DNA of 64,000 nt, taken from contig NC_080058.1 of the NCBI RefSeq assembly GCF_026212465.1, positions 12,227,893-12,291,892 of the forward strand, in the 5' to 3' direction. The DNA is from Amaranthus tricolor (taxonomy: Eukaryota > Streptophyta > Magnoliopsida > Caryophyllales > Amaranthaceae). The position numbers and the translations under genes were made by a program. The stretch's first letter is position 1, and every line of letters starts with the position of its first letter. Positions 45,543-57,178 of the stretch are shown piece after piece. The notes beneath the pieces are model-generated. The model was not told where the DNA came from. It searched no databases and saw only the letters and a list, made by a program, of their open reading frames with translations.

Positions 45543-46790
45543 TTTAACCACTACGTTTCGTGCTGAAAATTGATACATAATCACTCTTTTGACCAAAACT
45601 TTTGATAGAAAAATCACATTACTGCAATGTTTGTAGCATAAGAACCTATATTTCAAGATCTTTTCAATGATATATTATACAGCTAGTCCCTCAGCTAGTC
45701 TCTTGAGAGACCGTCTCTTTAAGAGATGTATCTTAAGCCCAACCCATTAATGATTAATGTCTACTTACCGTATTCTTAATACCTACTTACCGTATTTTTA
45801 ATAACTACTTACATTATCTTTGATGCTTACTTAGCGTATCCGTAATACCTACTTTCAATATCTTAAATATCTACTTACATCATTCTTAATGCCTATTTAC
45901 AATATTCCAAAACATATATATAATGGGCTAGCCCAATTAGAGATGGTCTCTCAAAGAAACCGTCTCTCACAAGAATTTTTTTATATTATATACCCAATTT
46001 CGATAACCGAGCGAGAAATTTCGATCATTTAAAGTTTGCTTGTGCTGAAATTTGATATATGTTCAATCTTTTGGGCATAAGTTTTTTATACGAAAATTTT
46101 ATTAATAAAATGGTTGCATTATAAACTAGACTTCAAGAGCTTTCCAACAACATATTATATGCCAAATTCCGACAACCGAGCGAAAAACGACAACTGTTTA
46201 AAGTTTACAGTGATTTTTTTAACATCCAGTCGTGCGCCACCAGACCAGAGTTTGGTCGCATAAAGCGTGCGACCGAACCGCGGTATGGTCTCGTAAAATG
46301 CACTTTCGAACAGCGGTGGAGTCGTGCGTTTTACGTGACCATACCGCGGTCCATTCGCACCTTTTACGCAACCATACCGCGGTCTGGTCGCGCACAATCG
46401 GATGTTAAAAATTATTGCAAACTTTAAACGATCGTCATTTCTCGCTTGGTTATCGGAATGAACATATATTATGTCGTTAGAAAGCTCTTGAACTTATATC
46501 AAATTTCATCACAAGCAAACTTTACATTAATTTGATTTTTGTATAAAAAGTTATGTTCAAAAGATTGAACATATATCAAATTTCATCACAACCAAACTTT
46601 AAACGATCGTCATTTCTCGCTCGATTATCGGAATTGGGCCTATAATATATCATTGGAAAGATCTTGAAGTCTAGGTTCTAATGCCTCAAAAAATAGCAAT
46701 TATGTGATTTTCCTATCAAAAATTATAGCCAAAAGAGTGAACATGTATCAAATTTCAACACAAGCATTTTTTCTTTTTAAATTAATGATC
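45543..46790. repeat. Foldback repeat with a GTCGCAC-like centre
   Basis: Two units on the left (about 45985-46035 and 46160-46205, CGATAACCGAGCGAGAAAT...TTTAAAGTTT) are mirrored by two on the right (46422-46465 and 46594-46640, AAACTTTAAACGATCGTCAT...). The outer arms (GTTCACTCTTTTGGC-type text) are mirrored as well. The centre 46225-46400 is rich in GGTCGCAT, GTGCGACC and CATACCGCGGT. The same family lies at 10981-11218 plus 20369-20760. Confidence 0.8.
45680..45981. mobile_element. MITE with exact 9-bp TSD
   Basis: Flanked by TATATTATA at 45671-45679 and 45982-45990. The ends carry CTTGAGAGACCGTCTC and (inverse) CTTGTGAGAGACGGTTTC-type text. The inside has short ACTTACCGTATTCTTAATAC-like tandem units. 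Sister repeats at 46145-46165 and 46640-46665 show the same flank without the insert, which confirms the borders. A 9-bp TSD fits Mutator-type transposition. Confidence 0.88.
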
Positions 46791-47063
46791 GTTATAGATG
46801 CTTACCGAATCATTTTGGTGATTATTTTCATTTGCCGTAGTGTTTCAATATTGAATTTTAGTTCAGAAATTTTTTTTAGAGATAAATTAGAGAGATAAAG
46901 TTATGAAATTTCATTAATGGTAGAGCTGTTCAAAAGTGACCCGACTTGAAAATCTGAACCGAAACTGAAAGTAAACCGACTCAAAAATATGTTCCTTTTT
47001 TTTGTTTATTGAACCGACAGTACCTGAACCGAAATTGTACCCGAACCGGTTGACAACCAAAAA

Positions 47064-49639
47064 TGTAACACCCCGATATTTTCCCGATATATTATTTTTA
47101 TTATTATTATTCTTTTAGAAAAAAAATATATATTTCTTTTATTATTTATTTTGTTAGTAGGTTAAATCATGAGAATCCAACTTTTAAGGCAAATAAAATC
47201 ATTTTAAGTCCAAATCTTTTCCTAATCTATCTTTAATTTAAAAAAAAAAATAAATAAATAAATAAAATATAAGGGAATATGAATAGTGGCCGGCCATGGC
47301 AAGTATTATGGGAAGATTGTAACTTCCATTTTGGATTAATGAATGATTATGGCAATAAAATCTCATAAATCCCTTAATCAATTCTTTTCCTTATTCCCTT
47401 CCTTAACCTTTTACCTTACTCCTTTTCATTTTCACATTTCAATTTGCAAGTAAGAAAAAAAACACACTCCTTTTCCCTCACATTCTCACGCCTAGCATTC
47501 CTTAATTCATCAATTTTGGTTCATAAAATTTTGGTGTTAATCTTGAGCAATTGTAAGTAATTCTTAAACTAGTTTTATTTTTAAGTTTTAATTTAAATTT
47601 CTATGTTTTTATATGTGTGATTTTATAGTTATGATTTTGTTCATGAATTAAAAATTTATGTTTAGATGTATGATGTTTTTCTATTTAAATTTAATATATG
47701 GTTTTAGGGTTTTAGATGTATGATGTTTTTTCTATTTAAATTTAATGTATGGTTTTAGGGTTTTAGATTTGTGCACATGTGTGTGTAGAATTGTTTGATG
47801 AATGATTGAAATATATATATATATATATATATAAATATATATATATACATTAAAAAAAAATGGTTGTTCATAAAAAAAATGTGTATGTGGTGATGGAAAT
47901 TTATTTTTATTGATTAATAAAAGAGAAGTATAAGGTTGATAGAAGAAAAATTTGCATGTATATATATGTGATGTGTTTGTGTTTGAACATTGGAGTAAAA
48001 AGAATTATTTTTAAGAAAAATATAGATAATTAATTAAAATTTATTTTTGTATGTGATCATGGAAATTATGTAAATTTTATTGTTTAGATTTATTAAAGAA
48101 TAAAGCATTGAAATTTTATATTTTGGTGATAAAAAAATGGAATCCCGTAGGTTTTGAAATAGTGGAAAATTTGTGTTTTTGGAGCATTTTTGGCTTTGAA
48201 ATTAAGTTAAAAATACTTATACTATGTTATAAATTATGAAATTTGGTACCCGGGGGTTTTGACGCCTTCCGGACGCAACGGTGAAGTCGGATTTTCAGTT
48301 TGACAGTATTAAGATGAGTTTCTGGACAGAATGTATAAGCTGTCCAGTTTTGTGTTTATACCATGTTGTAGTATGTGATGGATGTTCATATTGTGTGTAG
48401 CATTCTAGGTATGGACGTAATTGAATATGTGTGTTATGTGTGATTGAGGAAAATGTGTATGTGTGCTTATTTCCCGAATACGATTGAACTTTGTAGGAAG
48501 TCGGTTCGTGACCGGGAATTGATTGAGACGCTTGCGAGTTGGTTATTTCGTTTAAGGTATGTACACGCAGCGTGGTTCGCAATAGATCGATGTATCATGT
48601 ATTAATGATACCCAAAAGTAAGGCATGGGTATATAGAACGAATAATGCTATCGTTCGAATCAATAATTCTATACATTGTTATGATAAGTAGAGGTAGTAT
48701 GTCCTCAATAACTTAAGTAGAGGTAGTATGTCCTCACTAACTCAAAAGTGGACGTAGTATGACGTCAATCTTTATATATTGTTTTGAAAGTAGAGGTAGT
48801 ATGACCTCACTAACTTAAAAAGTGGACGTAGTATGTTGTCAATTGGTGGAAAAGAATTACTCGCGGCATATGAGGGCTTTATGAGCCACCGCGGGGGTAT
48901 GCATACTTAACCATAGGCACCGAAGTATGGCGAGTGTCTATGGTAGAGGCTTGCTTAGGGGTTAGCTCCCCCTAATGTATTGTCTCACTTATGGAGTTTG
49001 GTGTGTACCGGCAGTATGGCTGGAAAGTACCGGCAGTATGGCTGGATAGTACTGGCAGTATGGCCGGATAGTACAGCAATATAGCTGACTAACTTTTACA
49101 AGAAAAATAAATATTCTTAATAAGTATGATCAAGCGTACGGTTCTGTGAATTGTTAATTAATCAAATTAAACTTTCTCGATGTTATTATTTATTGGTATG
49201 CGACTTTCGCTGACGTGTGCTTTTGGTCTTAACGACCCTGCGATGATGTTGTGTCCTATCTGGGCAATGACTAGCAGTAAGTTAAGTTGCAGGTCTGGGG
49301 AGTGAGGATTGTCCCTTGAAGAAATAAATTATTAAAGTAAAGAAGTCTTAAAAAGAACTTCAAAGTTTAGTTAAAGAGCATTTGGTTTTTATGAGGCGAC
49401 TTTCGCTCTCAAGTTGTAATAAGTAGATTTGACTTTTCGTTTCTTATCCGCTGCTAAGTATTTCTTAATATCTAATAGTTTTAAATAACGCTAATAGAAC
49501 TGGATCCGCACGTTTCCTTAACTTCAAAACTGTTTTAAACTGTTTCTAACATCCCGGTTTGACTCGGATTACAGTTTGTTCCATTTTTAAAAGATCATTT
49601 TCTCTTCTCGTACGACCCGAGTTATTCCGAGATGTTACA
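47064..49639. mobile_element. Solo LTR, Tekay/Del (chromovirus)-like
   Basis: Begins TGTAACACCCCGATATT and ends GAGATGTTACA: the TG...CA ends with the TGTAACACCCC start typical of Tekay/Del Ty3 LTRs. Flanked by AAAAA on both sides (47059-47063 and 49640-49644). 2576 bp, with no internal coding region, PBS or second LTR. It therefore arose by recombination between the two LTRs of a full element. The lineage assignment is from memory of LTR ends, not from domains. Confidence 0.75.
48690..49090 (+). repeat. Short tandem units inside the solo LTR
   Basis: GTAGAGGTAGTATGTCCTCA-type and GTGGACGTAGTATGACGTCA units recur about five times (48690-48845). ACCGGCAGTATGGCTGGA units recur about four times (49015-49085). 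Such arrays often lie in LTR U3 regions. Confidence 0.8.
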
Positions 49640-50470
49640 AAAAATGGGAAAGCTGAACTCGAGCTGTAACCGATTTTTGTAACCGACACATAACCATTAA
49701 CCGAGATTACCCGAACCTAATAATGACCGACCCGAGTCATATCAGACCCGAATCATGCTCGAAACCGAATTCTATCCGGCTAAAACCAACTTAACCCGAA
49801 CGAATTTTAGATCGAACTGCTGTAAATCTGAATCAATTTTTAACATAGAAATATGATAGACTCATATTCTATCATCTTATTTGTTAAGCTAATAAAGTGT
49901 TAGATATTTTAATAAATTAATTTTTATAAATACATGGTTTTCTATATTTAGAGTTAATAATCAATGGAGAATGTTTATTTAACTACTTTAAATCGAATTA
50001 GATGAATATTGATAGAACTTTATAATCTTGTCATCAATTAAAAATTGACTAACAACTTAATTTGATATTGATTCGATCGATAGTAATTAGTAATACGTAG
50101 CTGAATTTTGCTTTTAAAAAAAACTCGAACCCGATCTGTACCCGACGAAACCGAACCAATTAGTAATCGATGACAACCCGAGACCGATTGACACTCGACA
50201 CGAACTTCAACCGACACCGAACTGATGCTAACCCAATAGCTTGAATAACCGATCTCCAACCGAACCGTGACTAACCGACTCGACCCGAGTTTGACCCGTT
50301 GTAACACATAGCCGAAAGTAACCGATCCGAAATGCAACCGAACCGAATGACACCCATTCAAAACCGACCCGATCACCCGAATGAACATCTCTAATTAAGG
50401 GCAATATTGAAATTTCAATATATAAAGGGTGGTGACACGATAAAAAAGGTGGCAAAGTATAATAATGCCC

Positions 50471-52557
50471 TTTAAAAATCCAATTCGAACTGACCCTTAT
50501 ACGAAGTCTTAAAGACAAGTCATTTGTAAAGAAAAATATTTACATTAATTTGTTATTGAGACCGTCTTAAAGTCCGAATGGGTCATGGGCCATAAATTTA
50601 AAAATTTTATGATACCCACGATCCATTGTTCAAATGTTGTTGAATTTTTTTTTGGCTTTTTTTTAGATGAAAACATTAGTCATAAAACAACAAAAAATTG
50701 AATAAGATAAGCTGCAAAAGATTTCAATATATGATCTCCAGTGAAATTTAATTTTAAAAATAAGCGCTTGCAGCTCAGACTTTAGGTTAGGATTGTGTTC
50801 GCAGTTAGTAACAACGTTCTAGAATCATTATAATTCATTTCCCTCAAGGTGAAACATAAAGGTTTGACCCTATTTGACTAAAGCTTCCTTTGTTCGCTAT
50901 TAGTAACCGCGAAAAGAAAAGCTTGGCTTTTTTTTTACCACAGAGCTTTGTTTGTTGTTACTAACTGTGAACAAAGACAAACCTCAGCTCCAGGATAAGA
51001 GGCGCTTATTTTTGAAAATAAGTTTGACCAAAATTTATTAATTGATTTTTTTAATTAAAAACCTTATATATTTAAAATTTTTCTAAAACAAACACATTAT
51101 AAAAAATGCAAAAAGTTTCTTTTCTTATATCTAGTATGCTTGACAAAAACCAATGTTATGTTAGATATATTGCTTTTCTTGGAAATTTGAAAGCATCCTA
51201 CACTTGATAAAAATGGAAGACACAAGTAAAAGACATTTTTCTTTGTTCATGTTATTTATCTTGATGTTTACAGTGTACTAATATAAAGCCCCGTGCAATG
51301 TACGATTTTTTAACATTAACCGTACAAACATATAATATTAAAAAAAACTATATATTATGCAGTAGAAACACTCAATTTTGACAGTTATATGTATAAATTA
51401 ACTCTATAATTTTGGAAATTGTCAATAATATATTATGTAGTATATTGTATTTTTTAATTTACTCAATTTAACTATAAATAAATGCTAGTCCAAGATACTT
51501 TAATGATTGATATATATTGGTGAAGATCAATTGTCATATTATTTTTCTTTCGCCAATAAGTGAATTCCATTTGGCAAGATCTCTTAAATTGTAAAACTTG
51601 AAAATTTTCAAGCTTTTTAGTATAATGTATGATTATCTTGCCGTGCATTTTGTCTTGTCCTGAATTCCTTTGCTTTCTATGCTCTTTCTCGAGTCAAGAG
51701 ACTCTTTAGCTGCATCTTCCTTTATATGTATAATTCTCCTTCTTCTATGCTTTCTCAGACTCTGATAATAATAATTTTTAAAACCGAATAAACTGGGTAT
51801 GTTTTAACATACATAAATTCACTATGTCATACAAACTAAAGCAAGCTAAACTAATTAGGCAGTGTCAAAAGAAATGACTAGAACATGATTCATGAAGATT
51901 TTTTATATCAATAATAACAAGCTAACTTAATGCTCTATAAGTGAAGAATTATATCTTTCACTCTCAGTTTCATGTTTATCAGAAAAATAAATGCTAGAAT
52001 GTAAAAACTCCATAGTAATTTCATAAGATTTCCGTTTTTAAAATAGGTTTTGAATTTTATTTATAAAGAGGTTAATATTTACGATTCTCAACTATAACAA
52101 AGTTGCTTAACTTATCAATTGTTAATTAATTCCGGCATTTGAACATGAAACCACATTACGGCAATAATTTGGTTTTCAAACTTTAAATAATTATTTTGAT
52201 TAAGAAAGAAAAAGAAGTAAAAAACACAAAATGATAATATAAAATAAAAAACTGGATATTATCCGATCTGGTGTAAATTGGATCATATTATTACTCCGCA
52301 TTATGTTTAATGATCTGGTATTCGATTTTGAATACTTCTACATGGTATTACTTAGAGGTTTTGCGGATGAGGTGGTAACTTGGTTGTTTGAATTAGTACC
52401 GAACCTGAAAACTTGACATTTAAGAATTAATAGTATAAATTTATAAAATTTTAAATATAAAATTATAAAACTTACCCAGAGTCATTGGGCCACCATGGTA
52501 TAGGCGGTCAGGGTCCTTGGGTTGAATTCGACGTTATCTATGATGGCAATTCCAAAA
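50471..52557. other. Non-coding spacer with one MITE-like element
   Basis: No gene. 50745-51025 is bounded by AAAAATAAGCGCTTGCAGCT and AGGCGCTTATTTTTGAAAAT, an imperfect inverted repeat enclosing GTTAGTAACAACG-type text, so possibly a MITE. The remainder is AT-rich. Confidence 0.45.
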
Positions 52558-53516
52558 ATAATATTTATAAAGTGTAATGCAAGATTAAATTATCTCCCAC
52601 ATTAAATGCTCTTCCCAAACAAGAGACGATCTTTATATGATTGTTGAATTTGATTGCAAGACATAAAATGCATGTTCGACATCTTTCTTATATATTCTTG
52701 ACGTCTAGTGAACAATCTTTGTTGTGTTAAATCAAATTGCTTAGACAAATGCATCCATTTTAGGTATGTGAATGTTATAAAAGAAGTTCAGGCAAAGTTT
52801 TTGTAAAATTTAGGTAATAGTTTAGTGATCAATTAATTTTTTTAACTTTGTTGTTTGTAAGATAAGGAAGAGGAATTCTCTTAGGCGGATTATTGACCCA
52901 AACACGAGTCTTCCATTAGAGGGTTATAACATTGGAAAATTTGAATAAATAAGATTATTTAACAACTTAATTTCAAAAATAAGCTTCGTGAAAACTTATT
53001 TCTCAAAATAACCGTCCGTACATCCAAGCCTAGCCTCGGGAACTTTCGCTGTACGAACGCTTATTGAGGGAAATAAATTTTCACGGAGCTTATTTTTGGA
53101 ATTAAGTTGTTAAATAATCTTATTTTATTCAAATTTTCCAATGTTATAACCCTCTAATGGAAGACTCAGTGTTTGGGTCAATAATCCGCCTAAGAGAATT
53201 CCTCTTCCTTATCTTACAAACAACAAAGTTAAAAAAATTAATTGATCACTAAACTATTACCTAAATTTTACAAAAACTTTGCCTGAACTTCTTTTATAAC
53301 ATTCACATACCTAAAATGGATGCATTTGTCTAAGCAATTTGATTTAACACAACAAAGATTGTTCACTAGACGTCAAGAATATATAAGAAAGATGTCGAAC
53401 ATGCATTTTATGTCTTGCAATCAAATTCAACAATCATATAAAGATCGTCTCTTGTTTGGGAAGAGCATTTAATGTGGGAGATAATTTAATCTTGCATTAC
53501 ACTTTATAAATATTAT
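52558..53516. repeat. Giant near-perfect inverted repeat (hairpin)
   Basis: The left arm from 52558 pairs with the right arm to 53516. The outermost ~370 bp are identical by eye. The next ~50 bp differ by two single-base indels (near 52912 and 52950). The inner ~60 bp (GAAAACTTATTTCTC side) have more changes, and there is a short central loop near 53036. No protein is encoded. Such an RNA would fold into a ~0.45-kb duplex, a classic substrate for Dicer-like enzymes. No TIR/TSD identifies it as a known transposon, though the centre resembles the AATAAGCGCTT MITE at 50745. Confidence 0.95.
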
Positions 53517-54007
53517 GAGTGTAGAATAGGGGTGTTCATAATCGGGTACTTGGCATTTCAAGTACCTCAAAGCCTGGATACCCAATTAGTCGGGTAGTTG
53601 TTTAAACGACCCATATCCTTACCCAAAATATCAGAATACTGGTTATTGGATGCTTGGAAAACTCGGGTAAGGACACAAAGAAACAAATCTATGTGTAGTA
53701 GTACTTTTGGCACTACCTTATTGCCTTATTGGTGTCGAGTTGTGAAATAGCTCAAACCAGCATCAATAGTATGATACTGTCTACAAAGCCCAGCAGAAGA
53801 CTTATAGAAGTCTGGGCTGATTTCGATCTGTGGCTGAATAGCCACAGCAAACCAATATCAGAGTATTTAAAACTTTTTACATAATTAAGTGAATACTATT
53901 TATAAAACATTTTGAAATTGTTACAATTTAATTTACAAATATCTAATTTACATTATGTATTTCAAAAAGAAGTCCTCGCCTCACACGTAATACATAATAC
54001 AAGTAGG
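53517..54007. other. Spacer with a truncated hAT-like end
   Basis: TAGGGGTGTTCATAATCGGG at 53528 resembles a hAT MITE terminus and is followed by GGGTACTTGGC/ACCCAATTAGTCGGGTAG text, but the matching right end was not found. No gene. Confidence 0.45.
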
Positions 54008-56656
54008 TAGGGATGGCCACGGAGCGGGTTACCCGAAACCGAACCGGTCCCGAACTGCTTGGAACCGGATCTGGAACCGGAACCGTTCGCGACAGGTTCC
54101 GAACCGGCCCGAACCGCGGAACCGTGATACCGCCGGAAAAAAGTTGCCGGAACCGTGAAACCGCCGGAAAAAAACTGCATGAACCGGACCTAAGAACCGA
54201 TGGTTGGAACCGGAACCGGTCCAACGGTTCCATGGAACCGGAACCGAAATCGGAACCGGGACCGATCCGGGTGAACCGGCCCAACGGTTCCATGGAACCG
54301 GAACCGGGACCGGTCCGGGTGAACCGGGTCAATGGTTCCATGGAACCGGACCGTGAAACTAGCCGTCGAAAATTTTCCTATAAATACCCATCACTTTCAA
54401 TCATTTTCATTCACAACTCATCTCTTCTCCTACTCTCTCTACTTAATTACTTAATTACGCAATTATTCTCTTAATTATATAATTAGTCTTTTAATTATTT
54501 CTTAATTTAGTTAATTACATAATTAGTTTATTAATTATTTATTTATTTCTTAATTCTATTATTATTATTTCAATATTATAAATCATGTCTTCTTTTTTGG
54601 AAAAAGCCTCTAAAAAAGTTACTAAAGTGGCAATATCATTGGGAGGTTCTAGCTCCAAAAGAAAGGCCACTTCAACTCCGTCGGTATCAACAACACCTTT
54701 GATTTGTAATTATAATTATGAACCAAATTATACAGAAGGGTACGACCAAGAATTACATAACTATGCAGAAGAGGTGGAAAGAGAAATACAAATTGATGAA
54801 GAAGAAGAACAAGAAGAGGAACCAACGACCCCTACTGGGATACATATATCTCGACAGTTATCAACAAGATCACATGAAGAACAACTACAACAACAACAAC
54901 AAAGACAAGCTTATTACACATACGTTGTTGTGCTCATATAGTTAACTTATTTTGCCAAGTAGGTATAAAATAATTAAGCGATTTATTAGATCCAATTAGA
55001 GACATAGTGAAGTGGCTTAGAATTGGACAGATAAACGATATAAGCAATTATGTGACCAATATCAACTAAAAAATGTGTATTGGTCATTAGATACTTCTAC
55101 ACGTTGGGGCTCAACCAAAGATTTATTAAGAAAAGCGATTGCTTATCGTCCAGTTATAACACAACTTTATAGTGAGTGTACAGATAGCTATATAACTGAT
55201 GACACATGGGAACTAGCTATAGGTGTACATAAAATATTAGAAGCGTATCACCACGCAACTAAGATTTTTTCATATGTTTACGAACCAAACGTCCACTTAG
55301 TAATAAGTGAGTGTATTACTATTTTTTATCATCTTCTTAAACATACGCATGATGATACTAACCCATATTTAAAGCCAATTCTTGCAGATATGATGGATAA
55401 GTGGAAGACATATTTTACCGATTTTCCTTTTATTTATGGAATTGCAACCATTTTAGACCCATGTTTTAAGACAGAAGTCCTTACTAAAGTAATTGGATTT
55501 TACTACCAATCATTAGATCGCCCGCCTAGTGATGTGCATAATTATGTTGGAACTTGTAAAAAACTTTTAGCAGAACTTTATGATTACTATGCTAGTGTAT
55601 ATAACCCAAAACGCGATACGTCTAGGCGTGCTAGCATCTCGGCATGTCCCTCTTATTATAATTCCGTAATAGCTAATATAATGAGCCAAGATGATAGTTT
55701 TGTAGGATCATCTTCTTCTTCACCCTCCACTGCATATTTGGAATTAGATAATTATCTTTAACATCACTTTGAAATTGACCAAGGTATAATATTTTAGAGT
55801 AGTGGAAAGAAAAATCTATAAAATTTCCCATATTATCGAGAATTGCAAAGGATATCCTTGCAATTTCTGCTTCTACGATTGCGTCGGAGTCTGCTTTTAG
55901 TGCAGATAGAAGAGTTTTAGACGAAAAGAGATCTCGTCTTGCTCCACATAGTATTCAAATATGTGTTTGCAAGAAAGATTGGGATCAAGCGGAGATTCAA
56001 ACACAAGGACTAAGGAATGATGATGATCAAGACGATGATGATGATCCATAGATGATGATGGATACATCTGCATCATCGTCAGGAGGAGAGTCATCGGAAG
56101 CATCTAACCAACCAGATGATGATGACGAAGACGAATAGGGTCAATCGGACAACGATAAATCAACATTCAACAACTACAAATAAAAGGTATGACGAAGAAC
56201 TACGTGGGCTTTGATTCCTTCGGGATACGTAGGCAGCTTAGTATTCCTTTGGATATTAGGTTCAAGTCCATGTTCTCCCTCTTTTTTTATTAATCATCTT
56301 TATCGACATTATCGTTGATTCATTTCTTCTTAATTTATTTTTTCCATTATTTTTAGTAAATATTTTAATCACGATGACAACTTGACAAGCAATGAATTTC
56401 GCTAATAATCAAGTAATCATCAAAGGTACGTCCGCAATATTATAGTATTTTTATATTATATAAATATTTAAAGGAAAAATAAAAATGGAACCGATGGTCC
56501 GACCCGCCCGCCCCGCGAGTTGGAACCGCCGAAACCGCCTCATGAACCGCCAAGGAACCATTTGGAACCGCCCGGAACCGGAACCGTTCGCGACAGGTTC
56601 CAAATGGAATCGGAACCGGAACGGAACCGGCCCAACCCAGACCGTGGCCATGCCTA
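54008..56656 (+). mobile_element. hAT transposon, internally deleted, with exact 8-bp TSD
   Basis: TIRs TAGGGATGGCCACGG and (inverse) TAGGCATGGCCACGG; TSD CAAGTAGG at 54000-54007 and 56657-56664. 2649 bp. The subterminal regions are packed with GGAACCGGAACC and GGTTCCATGGAACC units. It encodes a broken transposase. Its ends resemble those of the MITEs at 1780 and 57179, and it may belong to the family that once moved them. Confidence 0.93.
54585..56137 (+). pseudogene. hAT transposase (RICESLEEPER-like), BED finger and first half deleted
   Basis: The N-terminal piece (54585-54930) starts MSSFLEKASKKVTKVA, is acidic in the middle and Q-rich at the end. At about 54925 it jumps straight into the hAT core (CAHIVNLFCQVGI), so the BED zinc finger and the upstream catalytic part are missing. 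The core continues to 55761 with YWSLDTSTRWGSTKDLL and ATILDPCFK, where family members have the RNase-H-like fold. The C-terminal dimerisation domain is at 55790-56050 (KFPILSRIAKDILAI, ASESAFSADRRVLDEKRSRL). Breaks: TAA about 54978, a stop about 55068, a frame slip after 55761 and TAG about 55800. Ends acidic. Confidence 0.85.
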
Positions 56657-57178
56657 CAAGTAGGCATCGTCTCCACACCAGAGTTAACCTGAAAATGGAT
56701 CTATCCTCCATAAGGGATAGACCCCATCAAAGACTGTCAACAATTGAATTGTTGAGTAATCCAACAAACTATTACATTTATATACAAGTCATTAACAAAA
56801 ATCTCCAATTTAATCTTTTACTCATTTGGTAACTCCATATAAAACATTAATTTTTCAAAACCTAAACTCTTTCAAAAGACCGTTTGGTATCAACATAAAT
56901 ACGACTAAGAACCTTTGGTTCATAGTGAATCAAAACACGGCTATAACTTTACAAGTTAATAGCGAAAACCAAAATGCGGCTATTACTTTACAAGTCAATA
57001 GTGAAAGAATACGACAAACGAAACATATGATTTCATTTGCGAAACAAACAAAACTTTATATACCAAACGTGTTTATTCAAAACTTATACTAAAGCATTAA
57101 TATAACAGCACTTTAAAACATGGGAATATATGGTCAGGAAGTAGGCTTGATCTAAATCCTGAGAACACGGGTGATCAT
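56657..57178. other. Spacer between two hAT elements
   Basis: AT-rich. A small duplicated phrase (AACTTTACAAGTTAATAGCG near 56944 and TACTTTACAAGTCAATAGTG near 56984) is visible. No gene. Confidence 0.45.

Larger units (their letters stand above)
46921..50393. mobile_element. hAT-like MITE split by a solo LTR
   Basis: Ends TAGAGCTGTTCAAAAG and (inverse) TAGAGATGTTCATTCG. The 8-bp flanks are ATTAATGG (46913-46920) and ATTAAGGG (50394-50401), 7 of 8 matching. The interior is CCGAACCGA/ACCCGACC-rich. Without the solo LTR it is about 0.9 kb. Confidence 0.82.
45366..50470. mobile_element. MULE-related derivative, heavily nested, in the CAT 5' flank
   Basis: The left end GATCCTTAAAAGTTGCCGTC with ATCACCGCTATGCTTAATGA (45396 on) matches the left end of MULE 1. 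The right end (50400-50470, GTGGTGACACGATAAAAAAG, GTGGCAAAGTATAATAATGC) matches MULE right ends. No transposase remains. The flanks TTTTAAAAC and TTTAAAAAT are a possible but low-complexity 9-bp TSD. The body is the foldback repeat (45543-46790) plus later insertions at 45680-45981 and 46921-50393. Confidence 0.65.

Noticed and set aside
46155..46397. Minus-strand 80-codon frame
   Set aside because: Spans the palindromic centre of the foldback repeat; the phrase repeats within itself because the DNA does.
47064..49639. Possible gene-bearing or Helitron insertion
   Set aside because: No TC/CTRR ends with 3' hairpin; TGTAACACC...TGTTACA ends and 5-bp flanks fit a solo LTR better, and no ORF is present.
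50038..50518. Minus-strand frames of ~100 codons
   Set aside because: Lie in the CCGAACCGA repeats of a hAT MITE; no domain, and they end with the repeat.
51000..52500. Possible miRNA or other small RNA genes in the AT-rich spacer
   Set aside because: No stable stem with the expected geometry was found by eye; only the large hairpin further right is convincing.
54013..54474. 153-codon open frame with GSMEPE repeats
   Set aside because: Reads through GGTTCCATGGAACC subterminal repeats of the hAT element; repeat artefact, not a gene.
56185..56275. tRNA-like stretch with GGTTCAAGTCC (B-box-like)
   Set aside because: No matching acceptor stem or cloverleaf could be formed; it is the 3' non-coding part of the hAT element.
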